This document shows positions 41,331 to 52,100 of a stretch of 64,000 nt of DNA, one piece after another. This DNA comes from Aphanomyces cochlioides. Lineage: Eukaryota > Oomycota > Saprolegniomycetes > Saprolegniales > Verrucalvaceae. The notes beneath the pieces were generated by a model. The model made no database searches. It was given only the letters and a program-made list of their open reading frames with translations, and was not told where the DNA came from. The position numbers were made by a program, and so were the translations under genes. The number at the start of each line of letters is the position of its first letter. Position 1 is the first letter of the stretch. The stretch is taken from NCBI GenBank assembly GCA_019828595.1, contig JAHQRK010000030.1, positions 620,001 through 684,000 of the forward strand, written 5' to 3'.

Positions 41331-42383
41331 TCAGGTAAAACTACTTCGTCTTTCCATTTTCCAAAATGTGACGACGCCGAAATTCAAGCTTATGGCCGAC
41401 ATAAGCAGTAGAGGTCACTTTCATCATCTATTCGAACTTAATATCTGTTAACCCTTTCATAAATAACTTGAACACTTTTGTGTCTCAAGGCGATGGGCTC
41501 AATTAGCTATTTTCAGCCGTGTGGAGTACTAGGCGCAAAATATTTCTGCTTTAGGATCATGCATTTATTCCAGGTTTATACCACGTGGTCTCCCCGCCCA
41601 GTACCTTCAGGTGAGTACAAAATCAAATCCATGATTGAATTTGCGTTCAATTATTGGACCCGTTTGCGTAGAGAAGTAAATGCGTCAAGGAGGCAAGCCT
41701 CCAATGTCAAAGCTACATCTTTTTCATCATGTGATGCAAATCTAAGTGAATCTTTAGTAACTTCAATGCAATATTAGACGGATAAGATATCCGGCTGGGG
41801 GTGTCGAACTAGAGTGGAGAGGAAGAAATCCACAACTTGGGGTTTGGTTTTCGTGACCACATCTACCTCTTGTGAAATGTTTGTGGACTCTGGTGCAAAC
41901 AAATTTTTGAAGAATTTGGTTTGGATTTTTATCTTCAAGTTCACTACATATCAAAGACACCACGTAAATATCCCACTACTATTTACTATTTGCCTATTAT
42001 GAAATTTATAAAATGATGACAACTCAACTAGTGATTGAAATTGATTTACGGACAATTGCACTGCAATTGGATCCAGAGTCAACTACCAGAACCCCTTTGA
42101 ACTCAATTTTGCGTTGTATGGTGTTGGCAAATACAAACTATATTGAGATTACATTCCACAGCATATAGGCCAAGAAATATTGAGCTGGGCAATAAGCAGG
42201 AGAGCAGTCAAGTTCCAAACCATCGACACCGGTAATGCTGGACTTCTGTCAGCAAAATCTGATACATTCTGATCTTGGAACCATTTTGTTTGAATCGTAG
42301 AATCAATGATTTGTGAAACATGTTGAAAATATATACCAAGACTTGCCTCCCAAGTCTATTTTGTGAATTGATATAGAAAATAT

Positions 42384-42705
42384 CTGAAACAACTCGCGAG
42401 ATTGAAAAAGTATTTCATGAACTACTTCCAATGCTCTTTCAAGTTGCCTGTCGTCTAGTGTCACCCCATGAAGCCAATATTCCCCGTCGTGATAAAAAAG
42501 GCGACACTGAATGGGTTAACTTTAAAATACTCGCAATCACTGGTTTTTGAGTGAGTCGAAAGTCACATGTCTGGAATATTCAAAGATCTGGGACCTGAGT
42601 CGGAAAAGCTCTAAATAGTTCATTATCCCAAGTGGATTGATAACAAAATCAAATGTGTGGTCATTTGATAGTACACTTCGGGAATTTTCGTGCCATGAGA
42701 TCTCT
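42384..42705 (+). pseudogene. Heavily eroded TKL kinase fragment
   Basis: Read across stops, the plus strand gives SETTREIEKVFHELLPM, SPHEANIPRRDKKGD, ILAITGF and ITKSNVWSFDSTLREF. These align in order with the catalytic loop, DFG region and WSFGMT helix of the kinases at 28.6-28.9 kb and 53.1-53.4 kb. The HRD motif has decayed to RRD and several stops interrupt it. It precedes the ankyrin gene at 43255 and is a third, older family copy. Confidence 0.75.
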
Positions 42706-43254
42706 ATGTTGCCTTTAACGATGCTAAGTTTCTTGAACACGTTTTTTCCAGAGTTCACGAAAACCACATGTCTTGTATCCAGAATTTAAACTTGTATCCA
42801 CTTTGACAAGCGATTGATTCCGACATTGCGACCATACGCTCTCGATATCGAAAAGCTCGTTGGAGACATCACAGCAGTCAACTGACTAGCTGTACCAATT
42901 CTAGCGCATTCACCACGAAATTCTCTCCATCGAATATAATATGGACTCGTTGGTGCGTCTTTTGCTTCTACGACTTCACGAGCTATTTCAAGCCTCACAA
43001 AGATCCACCCAAGGGGAAAATAATTTCGATTACAGCGAGACTACATTTGTTTCGTCGATATTCGTAGCTTTGTCAAGGATTAAACAATCGTTTTCCTCCT
43101 GGAGAGATTTTTGGAATTTTGTATGTTGCAAGTTGTAAAAGGCATGCCATATCGAAGCTCATATATTTCCTCCTACAGGTAAATTTTCCCAAGTGGGGTT
43201 GCGCCAAGGCAGTCAGTCTGCAACTCGAAGAGGCAGCAAGGCCGTTGGCCAGAC

Positions 43255-44290
43255 ATGTCAGATAAAGACAAAGAGCTCGTTACAGCTGCAGAAAGAAGAG
43301 ACCTGAATAGGGTCCGTGCTCTATTAGCCGACGGAGCCAATCCCAACTACAAAAATCCGGTAAGCGATACAGTTCATTGACATCGAGCTCTGCGATCCGA
43401 CGATAGAATCAACACGTCGCACTCTATCAAGCTTGCAGAAATGCAAATGTGGATATGGTCAAAGTATTGATAGCTCATGGGGCTTCGGTCGCAATAGGAA
43501 ACAAGGTAAAGCATATTTCTTATTGAGCCGTGATGGTTGACTCTTATCGTGTTCAACAGGATAATTGGACTCCACTATATTTGGCCTGCCACCAAAACTA
43601 CTTGCAGGTTGTCAGTGCTTTGCTTGCTAAAAATGCATCTGAGTCAATCGACGTGCCAAGCAAAGTACTCGAGGGTCTCTATCAGCGCGAAAACTCATCG
43701 TTATGTCTTAGGAAGGCAAAACTCCACTGCAACAAGCTGTGGAGAGGGGACATTTGGAAGTTGTCAGTGAGCTACTTGCTGTGGAGAGGGGACATTTGGA
43801 AGTTGTCAGTGAGCTACTTGCCCACGGGAGCCGCTGTCGATAAGGCAGATAAGGTATCAAGAAACTTGAATGTCGGTTTATTATCGTTGAAAAAGAATGG
43901 TTGGACTCCACTTATTGCCGCTGCGTACCACGATCAGTTGAGTATTGTCAAGGTGTTGCTCAACCACAAAGCTTCAGTCGACGGAGCAGACAGGGCAATA
44001 CCAGAGACTATCATTTCGCCTCCTAATTATGCACATCAGGGTGGAAAAACTGCATTGCTTCACGCAACTGAAAGAGGGCATTTGGACATTGTTAAAGGGT
44101 TGCTACTCCGTGGGGCTGCCGTCGATGCACAAAACCAGGTAAACTTGATCTCTGTAGTCGACTTGACTACTTCGAACAAAATAGGACGACTGGACACCTC
44201 TTATTATGGCTTCGTGGCATGGTTACTTGGATATTATCAAGCTGCTGTTGGATCACGGTGCCGCAGTGAACGGATCAACCAAGGCAAATA
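43255..44290 (+). pseudogene. Ankyrin-repeat gene C, 3'-truncated
   Basis: The ATG at 43255 opens exon 1 (MSDKDKELVTAAERRDLNRV, ending ADGANPNYKNP before GTAAGC). Ankyrin exons follow, such as NANVDMVKVLIAHGASVAI, DNWTPLYLACHQNYLQVVSA, GGKTALLHATERGHLDIVKG and GYLDIIKLLLDHGAAVN, each closed by a donor right after the repeat; two of these donors are GC rather than GT. In one exon a 42-bp tandem duplication (43737-43778 and 43779-43820) repeats AVERGHLEVVSELL, and an extra A shortly after breaks the frame before AAVDKADK. The gene ends abruptly at about 44290 where GC-richer unrelated sequence begins; a kinase tail relic reappears at 46169. It was probably an ankyrin-kinase gene interrupted by an insertion. 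Confidence 0.7.
43737..43820 (+). repeat. 42-bp in-frame tandem duplication in ankyrin exon
   Basis: Two identical 42-bp units add 14 residues, the second half of one ankyrin helix pair. Being perfectly identical it is recent. Confidence 0.9.
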
Positions 44291-44329
44291 ATTTTGCTCT
44301 GTCAAGAGCCTGAAACCCTTGAACTAGAC

Positions 44330-46021
44330 AGGTGTGGGAGAGCGAGCTAAGGAAAAGCCCGCTGTGGCCGCAAGAAAAGAGAAAAGAGGGGGGTGGGGCG
44401 AAGGTTAGAAGGGCAGCTGGATCTTCTACGCGGGGTAGTCAATGGTACTGCTCCAACAAAAGAAGCGGATGGTAGACACGGCCAGTAGGTTGAAAGGCTA
44501 CTGGTAACGCACGATGGCGGGGTGTTGTCCCGACTGAGATCGACTTGTATGAACAAGGGGGGATTTTGGACTCGACCACTCACGCGAACGCTGCGCTTGT
44601 GGGAGCAAATTGGAAACTGAATAAATAGGTCATGCTCCGTGAGGGTTTTCGACAGATCCCACAACTCCTTCCTGCTGTCTTGCCCGGCGACGGACTCACC
44701 GGGAGCACAACACTGACCGACGAACTACAGGCTCAGCCCCATCAGAGAGCACATGGTCGCTACGACGAAGTACAGCTTCAGCCGCAAAACCCGGAGTCAT
44801 GTTATTTCCTTAAGCTCTAGCTCCATCCTCGATGCTGATACTCACAATTGCTCACTCTGTCGTCACTCGCACGCCGCTGGTCTTGATAGGTCTTTCGTAT
44901 TCTTGCTCGGCGAACGATACACTTTCTGTTGCTTTTTCCACCACCTTCGGCTAACCATTGGTTGGCGTCACTTCTGATCCCCTTGCCACGACAAATCTGG
45001 TCCGTCCGTGTCATCGTACGATCGTACAAGCAGTACTCAATGAGTACGAAGGTGGCCGTCGTTTCGGTGCACGAGAGCTTGCGTTGGGTTGATCGTCTGT
45101 ACGGTGCTGGCGTATGGCTCAAGTGCTTGGTAGTACATTGCTCCGTGGTTCCACACACGGCACGCTACATTGGTACCGGCTCCTTGCGCTTCAGCAACCA
45201 TGGGGCTTGGATCCTGCCCACCTTGACTTCAGGCCAACCTTGGATGTGGGCAGCTTCAGGGCAGCCATGATCAAGTTGATGAAACGCCCGGTATTGAGCG
45301 TCTCCTCCATATCTGCCGCCTCGCTTGGCGAGATGATCGCCCACCGTCGACACGCATGCTCGGGATAGATTGCCACAGGGTCCACACAGCAGTGCCATAG
45401 GGTAGGTAGACTTCTCAACATGGACGAGCCAATGGTGAGTTGCGATCCGCTACTCGTCCTCATTTGGACTTGCTTCACTGTTCCCTCGCGGTCGGCCTGG
45501 TCTTCATGACAGCTTCACTTTTCTCGCGACAATCGGTCAAATTAGCCAGCTTCCTCACAAGCCACCCCTGGCGCATCGTGACGTCAACGACGTGAACGAC
45601 AGGTTGCAGCAACTTGCATGCGTTGGACGGTTTCACTGGACCATGCTAGTTGTTCGATTTCTCCACCATGACAAACCATTTTCCTTCAGACGACAATTCA
45701 GCTTGACCAGTGATGGCCACAAGAGGGCCTCGCACGCGATCATCAATGGCAAGTGACTCTTCCGACCTTGAGCTCAAGCGAGCTCCCAATCTTGAAGGCA
45801 AGCCTCAAGCTATACGCCACAAGGACAAGACAAGCAAACCACCCCTGTTCGCACCACAGTTTTTCGACACGTCTTCTCCATTCGACACTGCTCCTCTTCC
45901 TGAATCACCAAAGGCTAACAATACTTCGCCCAATTCAGCCGAAGGCTCCAATACCACGCCTCCTAAAAGGATCTTCTTGACGCGCAAAACTGAACGCCGC
46001 AAATCACAGACTCATATATCA
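44330..46021. other. GC-richer unidentified insertion
   Basis: About 1.7 kb of clearly different composition between an ankyrin gene fragment and a kinase-tail relic. Several overlapping frames exist on both strands (for example 44817-45158 minus, 45114-45368 plus) but none shows a known domain. It may be the remains of a retroelement; no LTR pair or TIR was found. Confidence 0.4.
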
Positions 46022-46093
46022 TTACTGAACGGACCTGGCACATCATCCTTGAATTCGATTTCACTGTCAGAACCTTGCGATGGTTGGGACTGA
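45713..46093 (+). CDS. Hypothetical Ser/Pro/Thr-rich protein
   Basis: The ATG at 45713 gives 126 residues (MATRGPRTRSSMASDSSDLE...), low-complexity with many Ser, Pro, Thr and Lys and no recognised domain, so probably disordered. Its end runs into the first unit of a 77-bp tandem repeat, so the natural C-terminus may be lost. It lies in the unidentified GC-richer insertion. It could be the N-terminal part of a retroelement gag or a chance frame. Confidence 0.25.
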   Translation: MATRGPRTRSSMASDSSDLELKRAPNLEGKPQAIRHKDKTSKPPLFAPQFFDTSSPFDTAPLPESPKANNTSPNSAEGSNTTPPKRIFLTRKTERRKSQTHISLLNGPGTSSLNSISLSEPCDGWD

Positions 46094-46268
46094 AATCGTT
46101 ACTGAACGGACCTGGCACATCATCCTTGAATTCGATTTCTCTGTCAGAACCTTGCGATGGTTGGGACTGAAATCGTGGAGTTTCTCAAGGGTCACTTTGA
46201 ATCCGAACTCGCGGAATTGAAATCGTGGAGTTTCTCAAGGGTCACTTTGAATCCGAACTCGTGGAATT
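46022..46268 (+). repeat. Compound tandem repeats: 77 bp x2, then 50 bp x2
   Basis: 46022-46098 and 46099-46175 differ at one or two bases; 46169-46218 and 46219-46268 are a second, overlapping duplication. Both sets are joined at the shared string GAAATCGT. Confidence 0.85.
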
Positions 46269-46310
46269 GTAGCTCGTTTAGGTCTGTAAATGCTCTTGAT
46301 ATACTGGCCT
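46169..46310 (+). pseudogene. Kinase C-terminal tail relic
   Basis: EIVEFLKGHFESEL (present twice through the 50-bp duplication) matches the final residues DEIVVFLQSHYGSHVE of the kinase ending at 53608. The following TCTGTAAATGCTCTTGATAT is the 3' flank also seen after the kinase pseudogene at 29.1 kb. Confidence 0.7.
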
Positions 46311-47940
46311 ACACTCTCAAGTATTCAAACATAAAACTGGATGGAATATTCCTGCGATAGCTAGTATAGCAGCTTCCATTAGAATTTTGAGGACATTTCG
46401 TAGATATACAATTAGAATTGTTGTTCAATAAAGTGACTTGTGATTGGAATTTGCAAGGCATTGATGCCTTGCTCAATAGTTTTATCCAATCAGACACTAT
46501 TCAATATATGATTGGATGGAACCATGGGCCTCGCACTTTTCTCACTTGGACACCCGAACGAGAGCATGCCAACGCTGAAGCTAAAGAACTTCACGATGGA
46601 CGAAGGGTAAGACGGTCGTGCTGGTGTGAAGCCTACGTACGTACTTACTCTTATCGAGCTAATAGGAATGTTGAAGAAGCATATACTCGAGTCCACTGGC
46701 GCTATCAAGGACAAGTGTGAATACATGGTTGTGGGTGGTAGCATCAAGAATCACGCAGAGTCGGCTTTCCAGCTAGAGTCTTCGACAAATAACTACTTCG
46801 TCCTGCGACTCTGCTACATCACACGACATCAGCAAGTGAGACCGTCCCACTAGCGTGGTCCACTTCTTCATTTGGTTTATACCCGACTTGTAGCAGGTTC
46901 GAGTGGGATTTGATATACGATTCCGCCTAGCATGCTCAATGCTGAACTCGCTGCGCTCTGTTATGGTCTTTCACAATTCGATTGTGGGTGAATCACTTCA
47001 TTTTGACATTTCTCTCATTTTTTATTGGACACCTACCAGCAAGGCAGACTGACTTACGATTCCCTCAAAAATCATATTAATCCTTGAAAATAATTCAAAT
47101 TATATTGAAAAATATATAGATTTGCCGTGGATAAATTTGTGTGAAAACGAAAATGTAAGACAAAATGCCTTGCTGTAAGGAATATTTTTAATATATAGCC
47201 TTGCTTTTTTCATAGAATGTTCGTTAATAACACTTGGCGTAAATCAGCATAATCAACCGATGGGATGTGTAAAAGGAATGCGCCACTTGTTTTGACGGCA
47301 TATTATATATTCCCTACCCATAAAGAATTTTCTCCATTTAGCCCAAAGCACAGCGAGAAAATATTCATATTACTTCCCGGCTTTCTACAAGTTAAAGGAA
47401 AGAGTAAATAGTTAGTTATGCTTAGCGCATTTTCTACGACACATCGTGCAAACAACTTCACAAAATAAATATGAAGACAGTTTTGGCAAATTTTATGCGA
47501 AGGATGCCGTGAGTGTGATTTGCGTGAGAGTTGTTGAAATCCACTCAGTTGACTGGAAGCGTTTCTTCAAATATACAGGCAATCGAGTTCAATTCGTCTT
47601 TGATAAGAAAAACGAGTGACGAGAATTGTTTAAGGCCACACTTTTCAGATTGTTGTAGATTGTCTTAAGAAAATCTCCTTTGCCAAAATGTATGTGTAAA
47701 GATTTGCAAAATTGCGCCATTGTCAAATTGGAAATTGATTTAATGTTTCGTCTTTGTTTAGTGAGTGCAAAATGAAAGCTCCCGATCGCCGACATATATC
47801 GAGCTAAATCGTACGATTACGATAGTGCAGCTACAAATATACTCAGAAATTAAACCAATTTAGGGTTACCTTCACTTTCTCTGTCGACAAAATTGTAGTT
47901 CTATTTGCTAAGCGTTGGACTTCATGAGCTGAAAAAAGAC
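46311..47940. other. AT-rich intergenic region
   Basis: No gene is supported. The frame at 46418-46720 and the minus-strand frame at 47589-47795 have no domain signal. Confidence 0.4.
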
Positions 47941-47949
47941 TTGTCGATG

Positions 47950-48850
47950 AATAAAAGGCACTGCTAGCCGATGTGGCTTCAGTCGCGATGTTACAGGCTA
48001 GATAAAATTAATGTCGAACATAAAATGGCTTCCTAATTTTTCGATAGGATGGCAGATAAACTTATATGCGTTGGCAAATACGGTGATCCATGGCTGTTTT
48101 CCTGAAAATCACTCTTGTGGATGCAGATGCATCCGAGAAATGGCCTCTTATTCTCAACTATGTCCTCATTCCCAAAGTAATTATTCGATCAAGCAAACAT
48201 AACATTTTTGCAGCTCGCAACGAGCGTCAACCATAGAAGAGCGTCAAGTTTAACCTCAGCGACGACAACCACGAACTTAGCTGTATTGAAGAATTTTCCA
48301 AGGTTAGATTAATGGGTTAAATAGAACAAACAGACTATCGGGCCTCTCTCGGCAAACGATGTAATCAAATGGCTCGACTCCACTGAAAAGCGCTTCAGAC
48401 AATGGACGCAGGAAGAGTCGTTCAGGAATTTCTTGCTCAAGAGGCCTCCGTCGACGTGGCAAACAAAGTAAACATAGCTCGATTGCGTGCTTCGTCTCAC
48501 TCAATTGCAATCAAATGGCTGGACTCCACTGAACAGCGCATCAGATAGGTTTCAAAAAGTTGCTTACTCAAGGGGACTATCTCGACGTGGCAATCAATGT
48601 TTGGAACATGTTTTGGCACCCATGTGGCCCCGCCAACGCTTGTGTATTCCTTCAAATTGTCCGGATGCATTGCCGAATGTCCGGAATCTCAATCTACAAT
48701 CCACGTCACGTCGATGATTGAGATTATTCACAGGACCCAAGTCATATTTTACATAGTTTGACACATCCCCAGGGGCCCCATGAACTCCTTGACGACGTCC
48801 CCCCTTACTTGAAGCGTTATTAAGAGGATTCAAGCCATTTTAGTCCAATA
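47950..48850 (+). pseudogene. Ankyrin exon relics
   Basis: Fragments such as ALLADVASVA near 47965, LLAQEASVDVANK before GTAAAC at 48435-48475 and NGWTPLNSASD near 48511 are eroded plus-strand ankyrin exons that cannot be joined in frame. From 48640 to 48850 an eroded repeat (NGLNPLNNASSKGG) reads on the minus strand, so part of the array has been inverted. Confidence 0.6.
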
Positions 48851-49117
48851 GAATGAGACATTACACAAATTCAAGCAACTCGTTGGCAACATTCAACTAC
48901 TGTACTACTTGAAGTAGTATTCAGTTTGACGAGAAGGCACACAAAGAGAAAGTTATCCAGTCAGGATTTTTCCAAAAAAGAAAAAAGAAACGTTTACAAA
49001 AAATGCGAAATCTATTATTCTAAAAATATCTTGAATAAAGTATTCGAATTCCTCAAATTCTTGACAAAGAAATAATTACAACCACGTTGAGTGCTGATCG
49101 TCGATCAAGATCAACCG

Positions 49118-52100
49118 ATGTCGGAGGTCGAGCGCATCTTGGCAGCCATCGGGATGGAAATCTTGAAGCACTTTGGTTGGCCGCCGCACAAAAAAGAGAA
49201 GAAGCTCCTTCGTGCTGTTATTGATGGAGATCTAGAGGCAGTGCGCACTCTTTTGAAAGACGGAGCCGATGTCAACTTCAACGATAAAGTACGTCCTGTC
49301 CCAATGGACGAACCTTTCATGGCTCATGGATGAATAGATGGGCTCGACTCCATTAAAGCAGGCATCACAAAATGGTCACGTGGATATAGTCAAGGAATTG
49401 CTGTCTCATGGGGCCTCCATCGACGCACCGAACAAGGTACAGAGATCTGGGAAATATAAGACCAGCAACTAACCCTACCCTACAATAGAACCTTCATAAT
49501 TGATATTATAAATTATAACAGGAAATATAATTGGCAGGATGCCAGCCATCATTTCATGGCCATAAAGTGACCAACGTGATGTCAGACAAGCACCAAGGCC
49601 TGAGTAAGCTACGACGCTCCTATACGGCGTCATACAAACTCAAAATTCTTCGTGCCGTTGAAGAAGAAGGCATGCAGGCTGTTGTTGCGAGAACTGGAAA
49701 ACTATACGAAAATGGGACGCGACAGCGTTGAAATCCCTTCAAGCCCAAGCGAAAAGGTCCCCTGGTGCGGGGAGACCGTGTATTCTTCCACAGCCTCAAG
49801 TAAGCATAATAAATATATCATACTTTACTCTTCTCAATAACAATAGAATCTTCTCCATTTCATGGAGTTCTTACGACAAAAACGACGTCCTCTGAGCACC
49901 TTTCACATGGTGCAGTATCTGAAGACACACACTCAGAGTGGTTGCGATAGTGGTTGGGATTGTTCGACAACACATCCTCGAAATGGATACAGTAAATATT
50001 AAATTATAGAGGTTTTCACTTATCTATGACTGCTATGACTTTTCATTGAATGCATGGCATTTTGCAATATCGTAGGTATTCTAGTTACTTTCACAGTGCA
50101 TAAACTTTAATGATAGCTTTAAATACAAAGTTCTTGTTCTTGCGACGACACGAATATATAATTTAATAGGATAAAATATTTCACAGGTCCATGACTTCAA
50201 CTTGAGTTTGAAACTGACCAATCACCGAAGAGCCGCCGCTGGTCTTATATTTCCCAGATCGTTGTAACTGAAATTGGAATTTTGCGCTGAACTGTTGCGT
50301 TCGTGAAATAGTTTGGCAGAACACCACTTCATTTGGCGACAGAGAGTGGACGGTTAGATGTTGTCAAGGAGCTACTGGACTATGGAGCCTCAATCAAGAC
50401 AACAGATAAAGTTGAGAGAAACTTGTGAGAATATTATCATCGCTGGTAATAGGATGGTGACACGGCACTCCATTTGGCTTCGTCCAGCGCTTATATGGCA
50501 ATTGTCAAGTGTCTCCTTGATCATGGTGCTTCAGTTGTTTCACTGAATAAGGTGCTGCATTGATGAAGCAAGAAATCCTTAATTTCACTTTCAAAAGCAT
50601 GGCAGAACTCCACTACACGAAGGTTCAACTGCTGGTGATATTGTTCAGGTGCTGCTGGTTCACGGTGCCTTGGTCGATCTGGCAGACACGGTAAAGAATG
50701 GCGAAACTTTGTGAATGATCTCATTCCTGTGGCACAGTATGGCGAAACGCCACTGCTAAAGGCTTCAAAATATGGAAGTTTGGACAGTGTCAAGGAGCTG
50801 TTGGCTCATGGGGCCGGAGTCAATATAGTAGAAAAGGTAAAGAAAGATTTAAATGTGATCATCGACTCATTTCGAAAAACAGGAGGGCGATAGCCCATTA
50901 CATTTTGCTTCTGTAGGTAGATATATGAATGTCGTCAAAGAGTTGCTTGCTTACGGTGCCGCAGTCGACATGGCAAACACCGTAATGCAAAACTGAATTG
51001 AATAGATCACCTCATTCTCTGGGAATAGAATGGTGTGACTCCACTTCATTTGGCTTCTTTCAAGGGTCATTTCGACGTTGTTGAGCTTCTTCTTGACTTC
51101 GATGCCTCAATCGACGTTACTGACAAGGTAGAGAATTTTTTCTTTTGGGTTACTTTTTTTTCCACAGCATGGAAGAACTCCATTGCACAACGCTTCACTG
51201 AATGGAAACAAAGTCGAAGAACTCTTAGCCCGTGGTGCGTCATTTAACTTTGTCGACAGAGTATCGCCAGAGTTGATTGTGTAAATTGTTCGTTCAATTG
51301 ATCTAGGATTGTGATGCATCAATTGTCCTTTCATGCAGTAGCGGATTATTCGATAAAATACGGTGTCATAGTTTCTCAGTGGATGAATCAAATACGGTAC
51401 TCCACAACTGCGCCTTTGTGTTGTATTATTATGTCAACAGTCTCACAGCACAGCACATGATCCAACTTCAGCCCAAGGATATAAGGATATTGTCAAATTA
51501 TTGCTAGATCATGGAGCATCGGTTGATGCTACCGATAAGGTGAGGCTTCAACGAAATGTGCAAATTTAACCATTTCCTTCATTAGAATGGCGATACCCCT
51601 TTGCTGCTGTCTTCGAAATATGGAAGTTTGGATTGTGTGAAAGTGCTGCTGGCACATCGGGCTTTCGTTGACGTGGCCAACAAAGTACAGCCAGCGTTAC
51701 ATGCGCTAAACGTCTCACTCGCTTGTATAGAAAGGAAATACACCCCTCCATAATGCTTCATCGTGTGGGCATTTAGAAGTGGTGAAACTCCTCTTGGATG
51801 CTGGTGCGAACAAGATCGTAAAGAATAAGGTTTAATTAACATTTTTACTCACAGCTCACGTTCGTCCAGAATAAAAAACACCTCGAGACCTTGGAGATGA
51901 CAAAACGAAAAAGCTATTGGACAAACATTGTCCCCGGGCAAAAATATTTCCATTGGAATCTGGCATTAAAATTACAGAGAATGTCAATCGTAATCTTCCC
52001 CCCGCAGGTACATAACCTTACAGCCAATTACAGAATTGGCTGATAATCACATGTAGAAAAAATTTCAATTCATTCGGCCACCGAACTCATACAACAATGT

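Larger units (their letters stand above)
40698..43254. other. Intergenic region with palindrome, repeat and kinase relic
   Basis: No intact gene. It holds the 56-bp palindrome (40800-40855), a 250-bp dispersed repeat (41081-41330) and an eroded kinase fragment (42384-42705). The remainder is AT-rich; a frame at 41478-41777 shows no domain. Confidence 0.5.

Noticed and set aside
44817..45478. Overlapping frames in the GC-richer insertion as real genes
   Set aside because: They overlap on both strands, show no domain, and are explained by high GC content.
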